Source: Mesotaenium endlicherianum
Taxonomy: Eukaryota; Streptophyta; Zygnematophyceae; Zygnematales; Mesotaeniaceae
Length of the DNA: 35,757 nucleotides
Reading direction: 5' to 3'
Assembly: GCA_009602735.1 (NCBI GenBank)
Contig: WELA01008765.1
Span: forward strand, 104,270-140,026
Part shown: positions 21,027 to 31,272 of the stretch, piece by piece
Numbering within the stretch: the stretch's first letter is position 1
Layout of the letters: each line of letters opens with the position of its first letter
The notes under the pieces: model-generated
Databases searched by the model: none
Seen by the model: only the letters and a program-made list of their open reading frames with translations
What the model was told of the DNA's origin: nothing
Program-made: the position numbers and the translations under genes

Positions 21027-24000
21027 TCAAAGCTCAAATGCTTGCGAGCGGCTCTTCTTGTTTGCACGCATGTAATTGGGGACGTAAGTACATGCGATTG
21101 CCTTCATAATGACCTTGATGTAGTAGGAGGTGTACGGATGCATCCATAGACGGGTCTGGACATGCACGTGCGCACCAGAACAGTCCACACACAAACGCCA
21201 TGTGGCTGTACACGTGTGCATGTGCGCGTGCATGATGAATCACTGGACGAGAATGCAGAGACATGCAAGCAAAACTGTCGAATCAGGCAGCACCTGTCAA
21301 CCGGCAGGTAATGGGTGAAACAGGAGGCACGGGTTTGGGGCGGAGTATAAACCTGACGGAGCTCCCCCACATCGTGGCAGGCCTCCATGCGCACGCGCAC
21401 CTCCTGCGCGCGCACACACGCACACACGCACACACACACACACGCGCGCACACGCGCACGCGCATGGGCACACGCGCACCCACACACACACACCCATGCA
21501 CGCACACACACGCGCACACGCACACACACAAACAAACAGATGCACTCAGCACACGCCCTCAGGGAAGCTGAGCCACGGGCGTCTAGGTGGGGAGAGTGGA
21601 TGGTGGCGTGCACACAAACCTCGAGCTTGTGGAGGAGAGTGGAGATGGTGGAGGAGATAACGGCGCCGCCACTTGAAGCGCCCCCTTCAACCTGCATCCT
21701 CACGCTTGCGCCACAGCCCCGCCATAGCAGAAGAGGACAGGATGAGAAAGGTGGCGGAAGATGAGGAAATGACACGCTCTTGGCCGAAGGCCTCGAGGAT
21801 AGATTGAAATCAGAAGGTAGGGGGAAGGGGGGAGGGGGGANNNNNNNNNNNNNNNTGGGGGGAGGGGGGGGGGGAGATGGCAAATCAAAGGAAGGTCGGC
21901 ACAATAAAGAAGGATGCTGCACCCCTGTGCCGTCAGAGATGCTCTCCGTTGAAGTAGCCGCAGCATTTTCATGATGCTACTGCACAGGGTCTGCGGACGA
22001 GCAAGGGAAGCCTTGTGAAAGAGGCTTCTTTCTCGTCACCAGTTACGCAGTGCTCTTTCTAACGACGGCATGCGAGACGAAGAGAGGGTAGGAAGGAGGG
22101 AGGGCGGCAAGAAGGAAGGGAAGGTTGCGGGGCCCACCTGAGGAAGAGTCAGAGGAGGCGCAGCAGCAGGAGCGCCGCCGCTGCTGCCAGCTTGCGGGGC
22201 GCGCGCCTGCTCCGCAGAGTTGTCCACATCCATCCTCTGGGGCAGGCCTGCCAGCAGCTGCTGGAACCCGCCCGACGCGGGCGGGGGGGCGACCGCGCTG
22301 TCCTGCATCAGCGCGTCCGGCGGCCTCGCGGCGACAGCTGGCGCCGTGCCAGCAAGGAGCTTGAAGACTGGCCCACCAGCAGCAGGCCGCTCTGCCCATG
22401 AGAGCTCCATCAAGTCCTCTGCCTGGCCCGTGGTGAGCTGGCCTCTTTCCGCAAGAGGTGCGGATCGATGGTCTTGCTGCGCGGAGCCGCGACCCGTCGG
22501 CACGCCGACGTCAGCTGGCGCCCCGGCGCGCCCCTCCTCCCACGCCCACGGACTAGCCTGGCGGCGCATCGCCTCGGAAGCCCCCAGAAACGCCTCAGCT
22601 GCTGACCTGGCTCCTGCCAGACCCCCCTCCGCCATAGGCGCAGGAGCAGCAGGCAGAGATGGAGGCGCGGGTGTAGCTGGTGGTGCAGCGGGTGCAGCTG
22701 GTGCAGGGCCAGCCACGGGACCAGCGGCAGGGGCCGGGGTCAGGGTCACGCCAGGACGCGGAGGCACCGCAGCAGGAGAAGTGGGGGCGGGGGAGGCGGA
22801 TGCAGCGGGGGAAGGAGAAGGGGCCAACGCCTCGAGTCGGCTAGAGCCAGCAGCGGCGCCGGCGCCGGCGCCGGCGAGCAATGGAGATGCTCTATCTGCT
22901 ACCGCTGCTGCTGTGGCTGTAGAGGCAGTTGTGGGGAGGAGGGGCTCCTCCTGGGGGGCCGAGGTGCTCTCCCGCAGGCCCTGGGCTGCGGCCTCAGCCT
23001 GGGTGACCACGCGCACGTCGCACACCACACACCACATCTGCCTCTGCCTACGCGCGCCACACAACCCACTCCCTCACCCCCCCCCAAAACACACACACAC
23101 ACACACCCACCCACCCCCCCACCCACACACACACACACACACACACCCACACACACACACACACACAGACACCCATACATCCCGGCCCAGAGGTCAGCCC
23201 ACACCGGCCGTTGCGACTTTCTGTGCCCTGCAACGAAGCACCACCACCGTCAGTGACATCTCTCTACGTTTTTCCACACACTGACAGCCTCAGCACCAGC
23301 CTCGGCCTCAGCCTATGCGTGAGCCCCTGCTTCCCCAGTCCCAGGCAAAATCAGAGCCTCTCACAGAGTCACAGCGAGAGTCGGAGGCTGGTGAGGTTGT
23401 GCTAGAACCAAACAGCCTGGGGCCAGAGAGGGGAGAGAAGAAGCCCCCGAGCTTAGTCGGGGAACCTGAGCAGATGGTCATTACCGCCGCCATCACCTCC
23501 GTTGCCCCCAAACAGAACCACCACAACAACCTGTACGGCCCCACGAGCTCCAGAACTATGGCCCCAAGGAGAACTCATAGGTGCTTCTGAGCTTCTAGCA
23601 CCTGCACTACTACGACTGCACACCTCTATTGCCTCCAGTTGTTCAGATAACAGGAGGAGAGTGACAGCCCCACGGAATGACCTCGTGCCCATGCAGGGCC
23701 CCCTTTACCGACCTCCCGCCAGGCCTGGCGGGGAGTACGTGTGAACACGACCTCAGCACCCGGGAAGCTCAACGCATGGGTAAGAAGACCNGTCAGCCCA
23801 CACCGGCCGTTGCGACTTTCTGTGCCCTGCAACGAAGCACCACCACCGTCAGTGACATCTCTCTACGTTTTTCCACACACTGACAGCCTCAGCACCAGCC
23901 TCGGCCTCAGCCTATGCGTGAGCCCCTGCTTCCCCAGTCCCAGGCAAAATCAGAGCCTCTCACAGAGTCACAGCGAGAGTCGGAGGCTGGTGAGGTTGTG

Positions 24001-24849
24001 CTAGAACCAAACAGCCTGGGGCCAGAGAGGGGAGAGAAGAAGCCCCCGAGCTTAGTCGGGGAACCTGAGCAGATGGTCATTACCGCCGCCATCACCTCCG
24101 TTGCCCCCAAACAGAACCACCACAACAACCTGTACGGCCCCACGAGCTCCAGAACTATGGCCCCAAGGAGAACTCATAGGTGCTTCTGAGCTTCTAGCAC
24201 CTGCACTACTACGACTGCACACCTCTATTGCCTCCAGTTGTTCAGATAACAGGAGGAGAGTGACAGCCCCACGGAATGACCTCGTGCCCATGCAGGGCCC
24301 CCTTTACCGACCTCCCGCCAGGCCTGGCGGGGAGTACGTGTGAACACGACCTCAGCACCCGGGAAGCTCAACGCATGGGTAAGAAGACCTCAGGCCCGTC
24401 ATACTGGCAGCAATAGGCAGGCTTCTTTGGGCCATCCCTTTCATCAGCAACTTCCTGGTTCCAATACTTCATGAGAAAATGGACGGTGAAGAACAGTATT
24501 TGAAAGACAAGCAGTTTCAAGCGCTACTGCGAAAAGGTTCTCAAGCTGACCCTAGAGCTAGTAGCAGCACACTGGCAAGCAGGCACTGCTCCCACCTGTC
24601 TCGAAGGAGGGGCGCCATGCAGACGGGGCAGTGCATGTCCAGCATGGCCCAGCCCTGCAGCAGGCGGTCTGCAATGGCTGAGCTGCGCGCATCGTACAGC
24701 CTTGTCCTCTCTCGCCTCTGCACCCTCTCGGCCTCCCGCTCCGCCATGAATCCTGGCTCCTGGTCTTCCACCTCCTCTTCCTCGTCTTCTGTCGAATGCT
24801 CATCCAGCGTGCCGTTGGCAAGCCTGTAGCCGTTCATTTGGCTGGCCAT
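21027..24849 (-). CDS. ZNRD2 / Auto_anti-p27 family zinc-ribbon protein with long Ala/Pro-rich linker
   Basis: Five coding exons: 24849-24596, 23047-22138, 21691-21620, 21403-21353 and 21113-21027. All junctions are GT-AG and phase-consistent (the first splits an Arg codon), giving 457 residues. Exon 1 has an acidic start, then RLLQGWAMLDMHCPVC. Exon 2 opens with the other half of the ribbon (QRQMWCVVCD), restoring the C-x2-C...C-x2-C pattern and the LLxDxQRxxxCVxC shape of human ZNRD2 (SSSCA1). Then comes a linker of nearly 300 residues, rich in Ala and Pro, encoded by one GC-rich exon. The last three exons encode helices (STISTLLHKLE, VRMEACHDVGELRQ, VIMKAIA) like the C-terminal helices of the family. 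Its function is poorly known. The exon 5 acceptor is the least certain. A sequence gap lies in intron 2 and a false duplication in intron 1. Confidence 0.75.
21407..21535. repeat. (CA)n microsatellite in ZNRD2-like intron 3
   Basis: About 130 bases of CA, CGCA and CACG units. On the transcribed strand it is (UG)n, running to within a few bases of the exon 4 acceptor (GCGCGCAG, ending 21404). Confidence 0.95.
21841..21855. other. Sequence gap (15 N) in a G-run
   Basis: Unsequenced bases flanked on both sides by long G-rich runs (21818-21875). The gap lies in intron 2 of the ZNRD2-like gene. On the coding strand the tract is C-rich. Confidence 0.95.
23083..23169. repeat. (CA)n microsatellite in ZNRD2-like intron 1
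   Basis: About 85 bases of CA repeat with C-runs. In the transcript it is (UG)n and ends about 35 bases before the exon 2 acceptor (GTAG, 23048-23051). Confidence 0.95.
23193..24389. repeat. 598-bp exact tandem duplication around one N (probable assembly error)
   Basis: 23193-23790 and 23792-24389 appear identical base for base and are separated by a single N at 23791. Both lie in intron 1 of the ZNRD2-like gene. The frames inside them are not recognisable proteins. Overlapping contig ends left unmerged is the simplest reading. Confidence 0.92.
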
Positions 24850-25089
24850 GCCTGTGCCTGCCGTTGGGAGCCATAAGCAAGAGTGCACCACCCAGCTTCA
24901 GTGCAATGCTTCCGTATTCTACTTTGACACGAGGGCTGCTCTAAGTCTGGCACTGCATGCGGTGGAGAGGAATTCAAAACTAAACAGTCGTCCGCGTTCT
25001 ATGGTACGTTTTCGGCAATGGTTCCCCGGCATTGACAAATAATAGATATGCAACTCGAGTATGCGGGCAACTCAGCAGGTAAGGATCGA

Positions 25090-25626
25090 CTAAAAACGCT
25101 TGCTGATGCAGACAAAGGCCGTAGTAAGCAGCTTCAGAGCAAGGGTACCCTCCAGCGGCTTCTTGCGAGCCATCAATATTGTTATTCTCGTGCCTATGAC
25201 TGGAGGCTTAATGCCTCAGCAGATATTCACACCTGCCTTTCCTGTCTCAAACTAATGTCTTTTTGCGCTCTTACCTTAACATTAACTTCTTCCACGGCGC
25301 GCTTGAGCCCGCGGTGATTCCCCAGCAGATCCTATATACGAGAAGACGGCGCTAAAAGAAAGCAAGCTCTTTGTACGAAAATTCAGATGCTGCTATACCA
25401 ATTCGTCCAAATAATCCAATCACGACCAAACTATCCGCTTCGGGGTGTTTGGTTTAATAATGAAGTAGTTGCTCTTCCTATACTCAGATATGAGCAATCA
25501 TGCATAAGGAACAAAGTAAGGATAATGGACCATTCTATCCGGGCCAACCCGCGCAGTCCTCAGCCTTGTCTCTCTCAGCCACCGACTTTCATCACCTGCT
25601 GAATGCGAGTCGCGCCGGCCTCGTTG
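25090..25626 (-). CDS. Possible small spliced gene (3' exons), unrecognised
   Basis: Three short minus-strand segments have plausible splice signals and agree in phase. 25626-25596 follows TGTAG, ends CAG|GTGATG and encodes NEAGATRIQQ. 25331-25275 follows a pyrimidine-rich ATATAG, ends AAG|GTAAGA and encodes 19 residues with NHRGLKRAVEEVNVK. 25161-25090 follows CGCAAG and ends KLLTTAFVCISKRF plus stop. If the middle exon is read through instead, it stops after 15 more residues. I recognise no family. The last acceptor is weak and upstream exons were not found. It may instead be the 5' UTR region of the ZNRD2-like gene. Confidence 0.25.
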
Positions 25627-28600
25627 CTACATGCACATGCACTAATTTGGTCATGGATGATGGTGCTATATAGCATTAATGGTCACCTTTGTCTCTTCAT
25701 TAACGTCCTTGAAGCACCTTGAAGTAGGCGTTTCCACCAGCCAAAGAGTCGGTGAATATTGATTGATTGCGGAAAGGTTAAGGTGCTTGCAAGGAATGCT
25801 CAATGGGTTTCTGTAGTGGCTGCTATACAACCCTTATGCTTCTGTAGTGCGTCTCAATATGGTAGCCATCTCTCTATGGCATGAGGCGGGTGATTCATCG
25901 CTGAAAGACAACAGGGGCTTCTGTATATGTAACTCGGAATTTTATATCAATTTTGCTCGTCACTGCATGTGCTGACATTGAAAACCACAATGCCTATATC
26001 ATATTCAATGAGTGGGAGCTCAACTTGGCTGTCTGCTTACAGCAGGCAGAGACCATCTTCCAGAGAACAGCTGAGAATCATGTGCATGAAGAACTACTTT
26101 AAGTTCAAGGCTATTTCTTGGATGCTACCTGGATGCAGAGTTGGATAATGTTGGCATTAAACAATATGGTTTGTTTAAGCACAAGAAGTTACTCTTGAGT
26201 CATGACTGAAAGATAAGTACTCATAGGGTTTCAAGATGAAGAGGAGCTTAATGGACCCGAACTTCAAGGTACTGAAAGCTACCAGCCCCCATCAGGCCTC
26301 TAACTAATTGGGGCTGATAGAGCCCAACCTTTGTAGTTGGGGTGAGCATATGGAGGCAGCAGTTTCTTTTTTCAAAGTGTGAGCAACCTCTTCCCTCATC
26401 ATTGCCAAAACAACATGTGCAACGAGAAACGCATAGATACACGTGTGTGTGATGTCCTTTTCTTGGCCCCCTACTGCAGCAGCTCCAGCAACAATCCCAG
26501 ATGTCATTCTGCTCCTGTTTGTGGTGCACAACGAGAATATTTCTGGGGGTGAGAAGGGACGTGGTAAAGACTACGAGGAATAAGGGCATGCAGACAGGTA
26601 GCCAAAACTGTGCTATGAAGAACATAAAGTGGAAAACAAAAATAGCAGTCTGAGTACGTCTTAGCTCACTAGGTTAAGTGGGAAGTCGTTTTTCCTGCTC
26701 CCTCCTTGCACAACGACTTCCTCCTTGCACAGCGATTTCCTCCTTGCACAGCGTAACTGGATTGCTTCCAGATGATATGGAAGCACACAAGGGGACATTT
26801 TCAAGCGGCAATGGCAGTCCAGCTGATAGAGACATTATGCAGGCTGAACGTGTTAAACGTGTTGAAAAGCGATGAAGGGAGAAACTTGGAGTATGTACGA
26901 TGGTACTTTCACAGTTGCCCTGATGCTCATCCCCAATATTTTGTCCAAGTAGGAGCCAATAAAGACGTCTGTTCGTTGATGCTGCTGTCCATTGCTCATG
27001 CTGTGGCATGTCTCTCGCAATATCCTGTTATTCCTTGACTCAAATTGAAGTCTTGACACTGGCATGTGCATTGTGTAGAGATGACTTGTGAGGGCTCATT
27101 TGGCTGCAGGAAACCTTTTTGTAATGTGCTGAAGTGTTCATATAGTGAGATAGGCCTGCAGTATTGCTGGCATAGATGGGTGGCGCACAAAAGTTTCTTC
27201 TCAATCTTTTCTTCGAACAATCACCGCACTTCTATCTACCGGAGAGTGCAACACGTACCGTTTTTTCAAGCGATTGTGCTTTTACTGTTTATCAAATCTG
27301 AACTGCTTCAGCTTTGTTTGGCAAGTTGTTATTACAGTGCCGAGTTGGTTAGCGGCATCTAGTCGATGTTTCTTCACTACATACATTAGATGATGAGGTA
27401 AAGAGAGCAGCAAGTAAAGAAGTTTAGCAATAGCAAATTCATCAATTATAGGGACAGGGTGGAAGTTAGTTAGTATGCCATGTCATGTGAAGTGTAATGA
27501 AGCAGAACCTCTATGCAGAGAGATTCTTTTTTTGCAGTCCACCCATGAAAGAACAAGACCAAATATGATAAGATGACTTTGGCAGGCGAAGCTGCCTTAG
27601 TATCGCAATTATATCATTTCAAAGTGGGGCAAACATAACGTAGACTGTCCTTCACCCCACTAATGTAAGCTAAGTTCTAAAAATAAGGAGTGTCTACAGA
27701 TGTCACTGATACAGTATGCTCACAACCTGTAAAAGCTATGTACTCACAACCTGTTTAAGCTATGTACATCCAAGAAGTGCCGTGTGCAATAAGTGCTATG
27801 TTAAAATAGCAGATGAGGTAAGGGCAGTAACAAATCGATGGTTATACACATTCATTGCGCGTTGCCTCATCACAAGAATTCATTACCAGTTGCAATTGAG
27901 TAGTGGTTATTGGGGTTACAATGTATAGAAGAAGTAAGCAATGTGTCTAAATGGTTGTAAATTCACGATCCCAAGCACCTGGTATCAAGAGTGCAATGAT
28001 TGATCAAACCTGGTGATGAAGAGCATTTTAGTGGCATGCATTGATCATCAGTCTAGTATCATTGATGGCTTATCTTTGTCTTGGTACATCCCAAACAGTC
28101 TTCAAAAGATGAAAAAATACAAAAGGTATCACCTTGGCTGCACAGCTAGGCACGTACGCTGGAACCCAAGTTTCATAATTATGCCTGACAGACATGCTTC
28201 ACTCACAATAAAGGTACTTTGCCAACAAAGCCTAGCAACAGAAATAAAGCGGAGGCAAGTTGTAAAAAACAATACAGAAAATTAGGGGTCGCTCAATGAG
28301 CAAGTCACTACAACAAAGCCGTTTGAACAATGGCTTTATGTTACTTCGACATGTTGCGCATTCTGAGAGGTGCAAATCATCATTTTATGGGGTAAGTTGC
28401 TAAAAGCAATGGCCAACGATAAAGTACAGGTTGTGCACCTGAACATGGTACAGAGTCTGCAGGCAAATCTATAAACAGATACTCTAACGAGTACATAACT
28501 TTCCACTACTTTACATGTACACATGTCCTCAACCATTCACCATGCCCCATGTTGCAGGAAATCATTACCTTCCAAACATGACCACTACGGCTGAACTACA

Positions 28601-28687
28601 TGTTACCCACAATACCTAGAATGAGGATTACAGCTGCAGACCATGGTTAAGTACTTGTGTGAAAATAGTTGTATCTGGATGAGATGC
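25627..28687. other. Long stretch without recognisable genes
   Basis: About 3 kb. The longest frames (125 codons minus at 26248-26625, 111 codons minus at 26674-27009, 98 codons plus at 27066-27362) have no familiar motifs and uneven composition. They could hold small exons of the candidate gene to the left or long UTRs, but I cannot support any. The right end should contain the 3' UTR of the gene at 28688. Confidence 0.5.
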
Positions 28688-29897
28688 TTACTGAGACTTC
28701 ACATCCTGCACTTTTCCTGATACCCCTGATGACTGCTCCATCTCGAAGTACCTCTTAAAGGCACGAGGCAGGAAGTATGGGATAAGAAAGCCAAACAGGT
28801 TCACACTCCAAAAAGCCAGGTTGATGACAGCAAGGACTTGGCCAAAAAGAGGCCAGTTAGACGCAACAGCAACTTCAGAAACAGGAGTCATATCTACTCC
28901 AAATACCCTTCTCACCCATGCTCCCAAGCTCACCAATCGCCTAGAACTGCGCAAGACAAAAAATTGATTTACTACACAAGACAGCTCCGAGTGCACAACT
29001 TCAAACAGAATAACAAATGAATGTCCACCTACAGAACCAACATATGGCATGAAAAAATGTCAAGGACGACAAATAACAATGTAGAAAGCATGAGGGAAAT
29101 AGCAGCTGACAGGTCCTCAAGACTAGATGTTAGTCGGAACAATAAGCACAAAATCACTAGCAGCTTGACAGTTCCTGCAGGACTCCAAAAAGGTTGACAT
29201 CAGCAGCAAAAAAACGCAATGACATGTACCTGTACAAGATTGGAACGAAAGCTCTGATGGGAAGGGAGAACATGGACAGTTCTGAGATGATGTTCTCTGT
29301 CAAAATTTGACAGGATAACAAAAAAAGATGTGGTGTCGCGCTCTCTACTGCTCTCTTGTCGCCCTTGCTGAAACCTGTCCAGATAGGAAAGAAAAGTTAG
29401 TACAACACCACACATCCATGGCATATGATGATGACCAATTTTATTACAATACAAAATTGGAAGGTTTGTGATATCCACATGTCTGCGTAAGACTAAACGA
29501 AATCAGAGGAACCTTTGCAACACCCGGGAACAAACTTACCTCCAAGGACATACGCCAGAGGTAGGAATAAGCCTAAAGCACTCCCAATTGTGGCCCATGT
29601 CTTGAAGGCTGAGTTCTCCCCAAAGACGGGTTCCGGTGATTCTTTTGTATTAGGAGGAAAAACTAGCCTGGAGAGTATCAAGGTGTAGAAAGTAGCAAAG
29701 ACAACAAATGCCATCTCTGAGAATGGAACAACTCCACTTGCCGTAAAAACTACGATATATGCTATCATCTGTACTTGCATGAACGTCACAGAACCCATCA
29801 GGCCCCCAACATTTTGACCTTCCTCCTTCTGCTTCTCCAACAACTGCCCTGTGACAGGTACAGACCTGTTTCCTGCCGCTAATGAGACTCCTGACAT
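28688..29897 (-). CDS. Multi-pass membrane protein, DUF7733-like, copy A
   Basis: Three exons: 29897-29540, 29374-29230 and 28946-28688. Junctions are GGAG|GTAAGT to GGACAG|GTTTC (phase 1) and TACAG|GTACAT to GCGCAG|TTCTAGG (phase 2), totalling 253 residues. It starts MSGVSLAAG. Hydrophobic segments follow: QVQMIAYIVVFTASGVV, MAFVVFATFYTLIL, IGSALGLFLPLAYVLGG, ATPHLFLLSCQIL and LAVINLAFWSVNLFGFLIP. Exon 2 plus 3 give the blocks FSLPIRAFVPILYSSRRL and LPRAFKRYF, which I recall from a plant-only membrane family listed as DUF7733 (name from memory). Function unknown. It faces its paralogue across 1.4 kb. The short introns (165 and 283 bp) contrast with the paralogue's 803-bp intron. Confidence 0.8.
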
Positions 29898-31272
29898 GAT
29901 TGCAACTCTATGTAAATGACGTTTCTAAGCTCCTCTCAACAACCAAAAAATTATGGATTGTATAAAAGACGGGCCCTTCCGTGTTATGCAAAGCAGACAC
30001 TGCTAAACTGGTATATGTAAATCGACTGTGGTAGTAAAAGTGTTAAACCTCCATACTAATATCGCTAGAGTCGGTGTGATTACATGAGCCCCTTCCTCTT
30101 TTATCCCGTTGAACCCACTTCATAGCAGCACTAACCACCAGGTGGCTCTACGGAGTGCACGCATAGAAGTGCAAGTCAAATGTCCGCTATATTTGCTTGT
30201 GAAGTCCGACAAATGGCACACAAAAGCGTCACACTCAGATTTAGTTGACGTCCATGAGGATCATCATAGCAGATTGCAAGCATATACATACCACCTGGAG
30301 TTCCATAGAGTTGCCAGCTAGCCATGTCGGGGGCCCACAATTGCCAGCATGGTTTCACTGAATATCGATTAAAAGGGGTACTTCGGGAGTGATTACGGGA
30401 GGGCAGGGGAGGGCGTATTGTGTTAGGTACTATTGGCAGCTCTTGGAGGCAACTGGAGGTGAACCAATTTTTTTGATTTTTCTTTATTTCTGATGCTATA
30501 TATTCGAAAGCTTATTCCCCCATTCGCCATCTGACATCGACAAGTGGCGATGTTAAAACGTTCTAGCCTATTTTTTTCCGGGCGTTGGGGAGTCAATGAC
30601 AAACTTGACGACATCGACTGGTGTTGAGCACATGAACTGACCGCTTATTACGTCAGTTTTTATTTATCTGATTTTCCTTTCAATAATTTAATCGGATAGT
30701 TCTAAGATCCTCGAGAGCTGCCTGCTGTGAGTGGGTTGAAATTTCAGGCTGGTTAAGCACATACGGATAAATAGGCCGTTTAAATCGAATTGCAAAAGAT
30801 AAAACAGTCTTCAGTAGAGTTACCAAACAAAAGTTTTAGCTCTGCCGGTATCAATTGAAAGAGGGTATGCTATGAAAAACACAAAGGCTCATTTCAGATT
30901 TCGCCACGTATCTCCCACATGCCGGTTATAATCCACATAAGCAAAGCTCTTTATGATGTCCATTGTCCACCTTTGCCCGTCCCTGTGCATCTCGTTGTTC
31001 CACATCTTGCTTTGGCTCTTCCAGGAACTGACACCTACGAGTTGGCATGTTGTGCTGAGGCCTTACTCTGGAGAGGCTTACTCTGAGGTTCCTATGCGAA
31101 TGTTGCTTCAAGCCATTCTTCAGTAGAGCGCAGAGGGGGAAAGAGTGGACCTATAGCTTTCCGTCTCTTTCATGTTAGATATCAGCGAGTACCTGTGAAC
31201 AATTCTTCCTGCTAGCTAGAAGTTACGCCTCCTTAATATACTACTGAGGGTGATTACAACTCAGGCGATAGG
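29898..31272. promoter_or_regulatory. Shared upstream region of the head-to-head paralogues
   Basis: 1,375 bases between the two start codons. It must contain both promoters and 5' UTRs. I see no long ORF on either strand (70 codons at most) and no recognised element. An AT-rich central part (about 30620-30900) is the likeliest core. Whether it acts as a bidirectional promoter is inference from the geometry. Confidence 0.45.

Noticed and set aside
21104..21922. 272-codon minus ORF with long Cys/Val runs
   Set aside because: Runs through (CA)n repeat, N gap and introns. Only the short exon parts are credible; the Cys-rich part is repeat translation, not a metal-binding protein.
23083..23169. 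Telomere-like or Z-DNA control element
   Set aside because: It is a plain CA microsatellite with C-runs; no telomere unit. Z-DNA potential is generic, so only its position next to the acceptor was kept.
22220..23284. 354-codon plus-strand ORF
   Set aside because: Shadow of the GC-rich Ala/Pro exon on the minus strand; low-complexity and ends in translated CA repeats.
24389..24437. Possible 49-base ZNRD2 exon (minus) encoding DGPKKPAYCCQYDGPE between exons 1 and 2
   Set aside because: It fits the phase from exon 1, but lacks the second C-x2-C. The exon starting at 23047 fits the same phase, restores C-x2-C and gives a much better family match.
26248..26625. 125-codon minus ORF with Cys clusters
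   Set aside because: No regular Cys spacing, no homologue recalled, no neighbouring exon signals; likely chance.
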